A stretch of DNA of 11,552 bases from Deltaproteobacteria bacterium RIFCSPHIGHO2_12_FULL_43_9 (lineage in GTDB: Bacteria; Bdellovibrionota; O2-12-FULL-43-9), in NCBI GenBank assembly GCA_001798265.1, contig MGRR01000036.1:1-11552 (forward strand), given 5' to 3'. Position 1 is the first letter of the stretch, and the number at the start of each line of letters is the position of its first letter. The notes beneath the pieces are model-generated. The model did no database searches. It saw nothing but the letters and a program-made list of their open reading frames with translations, and had not been told where the DNA came from. Shown here in pieces: positions 6,912-11,552 of this stretch. The position numbers and the translations under genes are program-made.

Positions 6912-8146
6912 TGAGTCTCGCAACATTTCAGGAACAACTTGAGTTACTTACAAGGGGAACCGTTCAAATAATTCCAGGCGATGAATTCCAGCAAAAGCTT
7001 AAAGAGTCGATTGAGAAGAAAAAACCGCTAAAAATAAAACTTGGACTGGACCCGACCGCCCCCGATATTCACCTTGGCCACTCCGTGGTGTTAAAAAAAC
7101 TAAGAACCTTCCAGGACATGGGGCATAACATAATAGTAATAATCGGTTCATTTACAGGCATGATTGGTGATCCCTCCGGCAGAAATGAGATGCGCAAACC
7201 ACTTACAAAAGAAGAGATTGAGCGAAACGCCTTAACCTACCAGGAGCAGGTATTTAAAATTCTGGATAAAAGAAAGACCCAGATTCTCTACAACCATCAA
7301 TGGCTAAGCAAGCTCTCAACCGCTGAGGTTGTTCAACTGGCTGCTCAATACACGGTTGCCAGAATGTTGGAGCGTGATGATTTCGCAAAAAGATTCAAGG
7401 ATAAAACCCCGATAGGAATCCATGAATTTCTCTACCCACTATTCCAGGGTTACGATTCATATGAAATCGATTCAGACGTAGAGCTTGGCGGAACAGACCA
7501 AACCTTTAACCTATTGGTTGGCAGAGAGATTCAAAAGGCATTCGGCAAACCATCACAATGTATAATGACGATGCCACTTCTCGAAGGTCTGGACGGTGTC
7601 CAAAAGATGAGCAAGACCATGGGCAATCACATTGGAATCACCGAAACCCCGAAAGAAATTTTTGGGAAAATAATGAGCATCAGTGACAAACAGATGTGGA
7701 AATATTACGAACTATTAACAACAATCCCACTCGAAGAACTAACCGCGATGAGAAAATCCGCCGAATCTGGAAAAGAAAACCCAAGGGACATAAAGGCCAG
7801 ATTAGGAAGAGAGGTTGTAAAACAGTATTATAACGAAAAAACCGCAAACGAGGCCTCAGAAGAATTCACAAAGATTTTCTCAAAAGGTGGAATACCAGAT
7901 GAAATTGAATCTGTAATTATATCTGTTACATCCGATCTAAAATTAGTCGACATTATAGTAAAATCTGGTTGCGCAACAACGAAAGCGGAAGCAAGAAGAC
8001 TCGTTGACCAGGGGGCTGTTTTTATAGATGATAAAAAGCAAACAGACCCACTGAAGAAAATTGATACAAAAGGAGAAATCCTTCTCAAGGTCGGGAAGAG
8101 AAGGTTTAAAAAGATAATTCTTCGTCATTCCGAGGGAACAAAGTGA
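6911..8146 (+). CDS. tyrS: Tyrosine--tRNA ligase
   Basis: This class I aminoacyl-tRNA synthetase charges tRNA-Tyr with tyrosine using ATP. The 411-residue product carries the Rossmann-fold catalytic domain with G-L-D-P-T-A-P-D-I and the HIGH-type signature H54-L-G-H57. Also present are G-D-P-S-G-R and the KMSKS-type loop K232-M-S-K-T236. A C-terminal S4 RNA-binding domain lies at about 343-404 (L-V-D-I-I-V-K-S-G…A-R-R-L-V-D-Q-G-A-V-F-I). These features place it in the bacterial TyrRS type without the eukaryote-like anticodon arrangement. The ATG shares its A with the upstream TAA stop, so translation is probably coupled. The last seven residues (R405-K411) and the TGA stop lie inside a palindromic intergenic repeat starting near 8124, so the natural C-terminus has been replaced or extended by repeat sequence. 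Confidence 0.97.
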   Translation: MSLATFQEQLELLTRGTVQIIPGDEFQQKLKESIEKKKPLKIKLGLDPTAPDIHLGHSVVLKKLRTFQDMGHNIIVIIGSFTGMIGDPSGRNEMRKPLTKEEIERNALTYQEQVFKILDKRKTQILYNHQWLSKLSTAEVVQLAAQYTVARMLERDDFAKRFKDKTPIGIHEFLYPLFQGYDSYEIDSDVELGGTDQTFNLLVGREIQKAFGKPSQCIMTMPLLEGLDGVQKMSKTMGNHIGITETPKEIFGKIMSISDKQMWKYYELLTTIPLEELTAMRKSAESGKENPRDIKARLGREVVKQYYNEKTANEASEEFTKIFSKGGIPDEIESVIISVTSDLKLVDIIVKSGCATTKAEARRLVDQGAVFIDDKKQTDPLKKIDTKGEILLKVGKRRFKKIILRHSEGTK

Positions 8147-8158
8147 CCGAGGAATCTC
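8124..8158 (+). repeat. Palindromic repeat unit overlapping the 3' end of tyrS
   Basis: The unit begins gtcattccgaggg and ends gaccgaggaatctc. The attcc and ggaat arms pair and flank a shorter inner segment. It belongs to the same GTCATYCC…GGATCT family as the units that follow, but with the ATTCC/GGAAT arms. It overlaps the last seven codons of tyrS and supplies the TGA at 8144-8146. Confidence 0.75.
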
Positions 8159-8162
8159 CTTC

Positions 8163-8277
8163 GTCATCCCGGCGAAAGTGTCATCCCGGCGAAAGCCGGG
8201 ATCCAGTTCGCCTGTCATCCCCAGCGAGCGAAGCGAGCGTGGGGATCTGGTTGTCATCCCCGCGGAAGCGGGGATCT
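8163..8277 (+). repeat. Cluster of GTCATCCC…GGGATCT palindromes upstream of tRNA-Ala
   Basis: Four units lie head to tail. 8163-8177 is a left half only (gtcatcccggcgaaa). 8180-8204 is a complete 25-base unit (arms cccggc/gccggg, loop gaaa-like). 8214-8248 is a longer 35-base variant with arms atcccca/tggggat around an inner gcgagcgaagcgagcg. 8253-8277 is a complete 25-base unit with arms ccccgc/gcgggg. All start GTCAT and end GGATC. The arm sequences differ between units while base-pairing is kept, so the structure rather than the exact sequence is conserved. They may act as transcript stabilisers or terminators, or be copies of a small non-autonomous element. Confidence 0.85.
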
Positions 8278-8282
8278 CTTAT

Positions 8283-8358
8283 GGGGGCTTAGCTCAATTG
8301 GTAGAGCGCGAGCTTTGCAAGCTCGAGGTCACCGGTTCGATCCCGGTAGCCTCCACCA
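8283..8358 (+). tRNA. tRNA-Ala (anticodon UGC)
   Basis: This is a complete 76-base cloverleaf. The acceptor stem pairs GGGGGCT (8283-8289) with AGCCTCC (8348-8354) and includes G3:U70, the main alanine identity element. The D-stem is GCTC/GAGC. The anticodon stem CGAGC/GCTCG encloses loop TTTGCAA with anticodon TGC at 8316-8318. The T-arm ACCGG/CCGGT carries loop TTCGATC. The discriminator is A8355 and the CCA end is encoded at 8356-8358. The gene stands alone rather than in an rRNA operon spacer. It is tightly framed by palindromic repeats, five bases away on each side, and no recognisable promoter lies directly upstream, so it may be transcribed through from tyrS or from a promoter inside the repeats. 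Confidence 0.98.
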
Positions 8359-8363
8359 TTTGG

Positions 8364-8428
8364 GTCATCCCGGTGAAAACCGGGATCTAGATTCCCGCTT
8401 TTGCGGGAATGACAGATGCGGGAATGAC
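8364..8428. repeat. Palindromic repeats downstream of tRNA-Ala, in both orientations
   Basis: 8364-8388 is a complete unit on the plus strand (gtcatcccggtga…accgggatct). 8389-8413 directly abuts it and is a unit in the opposite orientation (agattcccgc-tttt-gcgggaatgac) with a perfect eight-base stem and TTTT loop. 8418-8428 (gcgggaatgac) is a further inverted half unit. The hairpins could end transcription after the tRNA, although no T-run follows them. Confidence 0.85.
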
Positions 8429-8466
8429 AACTGAATAGTTATACAAAAAAGTACCTTGAGGGGTAG

Positions 8467-8489
8467 CTTAAGAATAAATTATTCTTGAG
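8467..8489. repeat. AT-rich inverted repeat
   Basis: cttaagaat (8467-8475) and attcttgag (8481-8489) pair over nine bases with one G:T wobble around a five-base loop. The hairpin is AT-rich, lacks a T-tract and is unrelated to the GC-rich palindromes to the left. It lies about 130 bases before the ATPase gene and could be an operator or a weak hairpin. Nothing else was identified in 8429-8585. Confidence 0.4.
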
Positions 8490-8585
8490 TAGCCGATTAA
8501 GATAGAAATAAGAAAATTTATAGCCTCTTATGATACACAATAATCACATCGAAGAGTGCAATATGTGGCGGCCCAATACAAGCCA

Positions 8586-8614
8586 TTGACAAAGGTCCTA
8601 TTTTTAACGACAAT
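8586..8614 (+). promoter_or_regulatory. Sigma70-like promoter close to the ATPase start
   Basis: A perfect -35 TTGACA (8586-8591) and a -10-like GACAAT (8609-8614, four of six matches) are 17 bases apart. The ATG at 8623 is eight bases after the -10, so the message would have almost no leader. An AGGAG at 8617-8621 is only one base from this ATG, too close to work as a normal Shine-Dalgarno for it. Confidence 0.45.
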
Positions 8615-8622
8615 TTAGGAGT

Positions 8623-9783
8623 ATGGTACGAAGATTGCTTAACCTATCGAAAAAACAAAGCTTTTTCCTGTTCGGTGCCCGAGGGGCTGGTAAATCTACG
8701 CTTATTCAAAATACAGATTTTCTAAAGGACGCTTTAAGCTTTGATCTGCTAAATACGGACACTGAAGAAGAACTAGCTCTAAGGCCCCAAAGTCTCGTGG
8801 AAAAAGCCTCTACTTTAGATAAAGGTAATTGGGTTGTTATTGATGAGGTTCAGAAAATACCAAAGCTTCTTGATGTAGTTCATAGTTTAATCGAAAAGCA
8901 GAAGCTCAAATTCGCACTTACAGGCTCAAGTGCTAGAAAGCTTAAACGTGGTGGCGCAAACCTTTTAGCTGGACGTGCAGTTGTATTCCGCCTTTTTCCA
9001 TTGACCCATATTGAGCTTGGTGAACAATTTCATTTAGACCGGGCATTATCCTTCGGAACACTACCAAAACTTTTAGAACTAGATTCAGATGAAGAAATCG
9101 CGAGATTTCTAAAGTCCTATGTTCAGACATATATAAAAGAAGAGATTGTAGTAGAGCAACTAATCCGGAATCTTGATCCATTTAGACTTTTTTTGCCTGT
9201 TGCAGCCCAAATGAACGGACATATTATTAATTATTCCAATATTTCAATGGATACCGGAGTAGATTACAAGACAATTCAAAATTATTTTCAGATACTTGTA
9301 GAAACGCATATTGGTCAATTCTTGGAAAGCTATTCCGGGTCAGTAAGAAAGGTTCAGCGTCAAGCACCTAAATTTTACTTTTTTGATTGCGGAATAAAAC
9401 GCACATTGCAAAGAAAACTCAGTATCCCCCTTGAAGATAAAACATATGATTGTGGCAACGCTTTTGAATCTTGGTTTATAAATGAATGTTGGAGATTAAA
9501 CTCTTATTTTGAACTAGATTATGAATTTTCTTATTTAAGAACAAAAGACGATGTTGAAATTGATTTAATTATCAAACGTCCAGATAATTCAGTTGCTTTG
9601 GTTGAAATTAAATCATCGGAACGAATTGATGAACGGCATATTCGAAGCTTAATCCACTTTTCAAAGGATTTTCCGAAAGCCAAGCTCGTTTGTGTTAGTC
9701 AAGTTACACAAGCCAAAAAAATTGGGAGAGTACTAGTGTTACCCTGGAAAAAGGCCTTAGAGGAACTTGGATTAATGAAATAG
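8623..9783 (+). CDS. AAA_14/DUF4143-type ATPase
   Basis: The product is a 386-residue P-loop ATPase of the widespread AAA_14 + DUF4143 family, whose cellular role is not established. The Walker A is G18-A-R-G-A-G-K-S-T26. The Walker B is W70-V-V-I-D-E-V-Q77. The sensor-like strand L-T-G-S-S-A-R-K-L is at 99-107, followed by the family's L-L-A-G-R-A…F-P-L-T-H-I-E-L. Residues of about 165-330 correspond to DUF4143. Near the C-terminus, E312-I-D314 and V-E328-I-K330 form a PD-(D/E)XK-like nuclease core (D…E-x-K). The gene is monocistronic in appearance, AT-rich, and different in base composition from the genes that follow. Its start is uncertain: the ATG at 8623 lies one base after AGGAG, and a TTG at 8635 (Leu5) is the alternative. 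Family members are typically scattered singletons that look horizontally acquired. Confidence 0.9.
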   Translation: MVRRLLNLSKKQSFFLFGARGAGKSTLIQNTDFLKDALSFDLLNTDTEEELALRPQSLVEKASTLDKGNWVVIDEVQKIPKLLDVVHSLIEKQKLKFALTGSSARKLKRGGANLLAGRAVVFRLFPLTHIELGEQFHLDRALSFGTLPKLLELDSDEEIARFLKSYVQTYIKEEIVVEQLIRNLDPFRLFLPVAAQMNGHIINYSNISMDTGVDYKTIQNYFQILVETHIGQFLESYSGSVRKVQRQAPKFYFFDCGIKRTLQRKLSIPLEDKTYDCGNAFESWFINECWRLNSYFELDYEFSYLRTKDDVEIDLIIKRPDNSVALVEIKSSERIDERHIRSLIHFSKDFPKAKLVCVSQVTQAKKIGRVLVLPWKKALEELGLMK

Positions 9784-9842
9784 GTAATCCGTTTTTTTCT
9801 GCGGAGGCTATTCGGGATGGAAATCAGCTAATGGAGTCAGAC

Positions 9843-10193
9843 ATGAAAAATCTATTTATTCTCAATGACGCACCTTATGGTAGCGAACGAAGTTACAACG
9901 GTCTTCGGCTGGCGGGCGCACTTAGCAAACGTGAAGGGAATGAAATAAAGGTGTTTCTTATCGGGGATGGGGCAGCGTGCGCGAAGAAAAATCAAAAACT
10001 TCCCCAAGGATACTACAACATCGAGATCATGCTGAAGAACGTTGCGAGACACAAAGGTGAGATCGGTGTCTGCGGTACCTGCATGGATGCGCGAGGCATT
10101 ACGGAGGTGGAGCTGGTTGAAGGAACGAAGCGGAGCGCCTTGGAAGAGCTAACGAACTGGACGGAATGGGCTGACAAGATTCTTGTATTTTAG
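9843..10193 (+). CDS. DsrE/DsrF-like sulfur-relay family protein
   Basis: The product is a 116-residue cytoplasmic protein of the DsrE/DsrF/YchN fold. Members carry persulfide sulfur on a cysteine or otherwise take part in sulfur trafficking. The fold's opening strand and loop (M-K-N-L-F-I-L-N-D-A-P-Y-G-S-E-R) and second strand (V-F-L-I-G-D-G-A-A-C46-A) are visible. So is the C77-G-T-C80-M-D-A-R-G motif, which is typical of this subgroup and holds the likely sulfur-carrying cysteines. The ATG at 9843 is preferred over the ATG at 9831 because GGAG (9833-9836) lies six bases before it and the protein then starts directly with the first beta-strand. The next gene starts eight bases after its stop, so the pair is an operon with a flavoprotein likely to oxidise sulfide. 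The donor and acceptor of sulfur are unknown. Confidence 0.87.
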   Translation: MKNLFILNDAPYGSERSYNGLRLAGALSKREGNEIKVFLIGDGAACAKKNQKLPQGYYNIEIMLKNVARHKGEIGVCGTCMDARGITEVELVEGTKRSALEELTNWTEWADKILVF

Positions 10194-10201
10194 AGGTGTT
10201 T

Positions 10202-11359
10202 ATGGGCAAACCCCGATTGGTACTTATATTGGGAGGCGGTGTTGGTGGGCTTGTCGCCGCCAATCGACTTCGCAAACTCCTTCCCGCATCGGACCGTGTA
10301 GTTATCGTAGATCGCCGGGAGGAGCATCTTTTTGCGCCGTCGTTGCTCTGGCTTATGATCGGTGCTCGTAAAGCGGCCAATATTTCGCGTTCGCTGAAAC
10401 GACTTAATAAAAAGGGAATTGAGTTCATCCAGGGTGAAGTCCGGCAGATCTCTCCCGAAGAGAGAAGGGTTCGGGTTGGAGAGAGGGATTTTCATGCGGA
10501 TGCGTTGATACTAGCCCTCGGCGCAGAATTGGCGGACGACCTGATTCCGGGGCTGGCGGAGTCTGGCCATAATCTCTATACGCTTGACGGAGCGCAAGCG
10601 ATTCGAGATGCGTTGTCCTCGTTCAATGGTGGACAAATTATCGTTCTGACCGCAGCTCCAATGTACAAGTGCCCAGCTGCACCTTACGAGGCAGCAATGC
10701 TGCTGGAGTATGATCTTCGTAGGCGAGGGCTTAAATTAAAAACGCAGATATCGCTCTATGCGTCCGAGCCTGGTCCCATGGGGACAGCGGGTCCCGAGAT
10801 CTCTGCGGCTGTCAAAGACATGGTCGAAAGCAAAGGCATTAAATATTTTCCGGGTCATCAAGTTGTCAGCGTCATACCAGGTTCCCGCTTAATCGAATTT
10901 GCGAATGGAGCTAGGGCCAATTTCGATCTGCTTATCTATGTGCCCCCGCATCGGGCTCCAGCAGTCGTTAAAGATGCCGGTCTACTTGCCGAGAATGGAT
11001 GGGTTGCAGTGGATCGACATATATTCGAGACAAAACATAAATTGGTCTTTGCCATTGGTGACATGACAGCGGTTCCCCTGAAGATGGGCAAACCGCTACC
11101 CAAGGCCGGTGTTTTTGCGCACGCCCAAGCGGAGGTTGTTGCGCGAAATATTGCGCGTGTGTGGACCGGAAAAGGTGAACCCGCTGCTTTCGATGGCTTT
11201 GGGGAGTGCTTTATAGAGACGGGAGATCATCGTGCCGGGATCGGCAGGGGAAACTTCTATGCCGAACCAGTTCCTCAGATGACGATGAAGGCGCCCAGCT
11301 TATATTGGCATCTTGGAAAGGTTCTTTTTGAGAAGCGCTGGCTCTGGAAGTGGTTCTGA
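10202..11359 (+). CDS. FAD-dependent oxidoreductase of the sulfide:quinone oxidoreductase / FCSD family
   Basis: The product is a 385-residue two-Rossmann flavoprotein. It shows the FAD-binding G-G-G-V-G-G (11-16), the acidic strand end D37, a second nucleotide site region at about 145-200, and the C-terminal FAD motif A-I-G-D287-M-T. K-C157-P-A-A-P-Y-E resembles the C-P-P-x-P-Y-E element of flavocytochrome c sulfide dehydrogenase and sulfide:quinone oxidoreductases. C157 and C336 are its only cysteines and sit where the redox-active pair of those enzymes lies; the third cysteine of many SQRs is missing. The aromatic, basic end (W-H-L-G-K-V-L-F-E-K-R-W-L-W-K-W-F) may act as an amphipathic membrane anchor as in SQR. 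The ATG at 10202 is chosen because AGAGG (10192-10196) is five bases upstream; the in-frame GTG at 10196 falls inside that site. It probably oxidises sulfide or a persulfide and may exchange sulfur with the adjoining DsrE-like protein. Confidence 0.88.
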   Translation: MGKPRLVLILGGGVGGLVAANRLRKLLPASDRVVIVDRREEHLFAPSLLWLMIGARKAANISRSLKRLNKKGIEFIQGEVRQISPEERRVRVGERDFHADALILALGAELADDLIPGLAESGHNLYTLDGAQAIRDALSSFNGGQIIVLTAAPMYKCPAAPYEAAMLLEYDLRRRGLKLKTQISLYASEPGPMGTAGPEISAAVKDMVESKGIKYFPGHQVVSVIPGSRLIEFANGARANFDLLIYVPPHRAPAVVKDAGLLAENGWVAVDRHIFETKHKLVFAIGDMTAVPLKMGKPLPKAGVFAHAQAEVVARNIARVWTGKGEPAAFDGFGECFIETGDHRAGIGRGNFYAEPVPQMTMKAPSLYWHLGKVLFEKRWLWKWF

Positions 11360-11414
11360 GGGAATGGAGACTTCGGAGTTGGGACGGCATACTATCATCC
11401 ACGTGCAAACGGGG

Positions 11415-11426
11415 TGCGGGAATGAC
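11415..11426 (-). repeat. Half unit of the palindromic repeat
   Basis: tgcgggaatgac is the right half of an inverted unit like the one at 8389-8413. With the next four bases (11415-11430) it is identical over 16 bases to 8402-8417. It lies 55 bases after the flavoprotein stop. No clear terminator is visible elsewhere in 11360-11440. Confidence 0.6.
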
Positions 11427-11441
11427 AGATTAATTTATCTG

Positions 11442-11470
11442 TTGACTCTTTCATTATTGTCCAATAAGTT
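11442..11470 (+). promoter_or_regulatory. Weak promoter candidate before the last gene
   Basis: TTGACT (11442-11447) matches the -35 consensus at five of six bases. Seventeen bases later comes TAAGTT (11465-11470), a poor -10 with three of six matches. It lies 40 bases before the ATG at 11511 and is the best-placed candidate for that gene. Confidence 0.3.
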
Positions 11471-11510
11471 TTTCCACGTTGTGTTGAACTTTGAACATGG
11501 AGGTTCTTTC

Positions 11511-11552
11511 ATGAAATCTTTTGCACTATTTCTGACCACAATTTTTGTATTA
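11511..11552 (+). CDS. Start of a gene with a signal-peptide-like N-terminus (cut by window end)
   Basis: Only 14 codons are visible: M-K-S-F-A-L-F-L-T-T-I-F-V-L. A single Lys followed by a hydrophobic run looks like an export signal. The strong TGGAGG (11499-11504) with a six-base spacing supports this ATG. No function can be given because the gene continues past the window. Confidence 0.6.
   Translation, partial: MKSFALFLTTIFVL

Noticed and set aside
8163..8277. CRISPR-like array of regularly spaced repeats
   Set aside because: The units are palindromes with differing arms and uneven spacing, with no spacers of constant length and no cas genes nearby.
8178..8390. 70-residue open frame on the plus strand
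   Set aside because: It runs through the palindromes and the tRNA gene, so it is a chance frame.
8623..9783. ATPase as part of a toxin-antitoxin or defence pair
   Set aside because: No partner gene overlaps or abuts it. Its domain layout is the common stand-alone AAA_14/DUF4143 type, and a nuclease-like motif alone does not show a defence role.
9791..9797. T-run after the ATPase gene as an intrinsic terminator
   Set aside because: A seven-T run is present, but no stable stem-loop precedes it.
9831..9842. Upstream ATG for the DsrE-like gene
   Set aside because: The GGAG that serves as ribosome binding site for the ATG at 9843 lies within these codons, and the family fold starts right at the later ATG.
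8340..11552. Integrative element using the tRNA-Ala 3' end as an attachment site
   Set aside because: No integrase gene is present, and I found no second copy of the tRNA 3' end downstream. The only bracket seen is the palindromic repeat piece.

Overview
The window reads as chromosome from a Gram-negative bacterium of moderate to low G+C. The evidence is two lipoprotein-type signal peptides, a ZapA-type cell-division gene, and an intergenic cluster of short palindromes of the 'GTCATCCC...GGGATCT' kind. The compact zapA - 5-formyltetrahydrofolate cyclo-ligase - ymdB-type phosphoesterase - tyrS run, together with these palindromes, fits a deltaproteobacterium in the broad sense or a neighbouring candidate phylum. 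That placement is an inference; no rRNA or universal marker pins it down.

Left third (1-5185): two predicted surface or periplasmic lipoproteins in the same direction. The first is small, with a poly-Gly/acidic linker and one C-terminal domain. The second is a 1366-residue modular protein. It has eight successive modules, each with exactly two cysteines; three neighbours are exactly 111 residues long. These are followed by an Ig-like stretch, a dockerin-like calcium-loop region and a C-terminal domain. The single domain of the first protein resembles the start of the module repeated in the second, so the two may be related and work together at the cell surface.

Middle (5198-8146): a tightly packed housekeeping operon, zapA, fau, ymdB-type and tyrS, with an ATGA and a TAATG overlap. 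A sigma70-like promoter abuts the zapA start codon, suggesting a leaderless transcript. The end of tyrS runs into a palindromic repeat that supplies its last seven codons and the stop.

Repeat/tRNA island (8124-8428): about eight full or partial palindromic units surround a complete tRNA-Ala(UGC) with a G3:U70 pair and encoded CCA.

Right third (8429-11552): an AT-rich, stand-alone AAA_14/DUF4143-type ATPase gene, then a more G+C-rich pair encoding a DsrE-like sulfur-relay protein and a sulfide:quinone oxidoreductase/flavocytochrome c sulfide dehydrogenase-like flavoprotein. This block is bracketed by an identical 16-bp piece of the palindromic repeat (8402-8417 and 11415-11430). A new gene with a signal-peptide-like start begins at 11511 and runs off the window.
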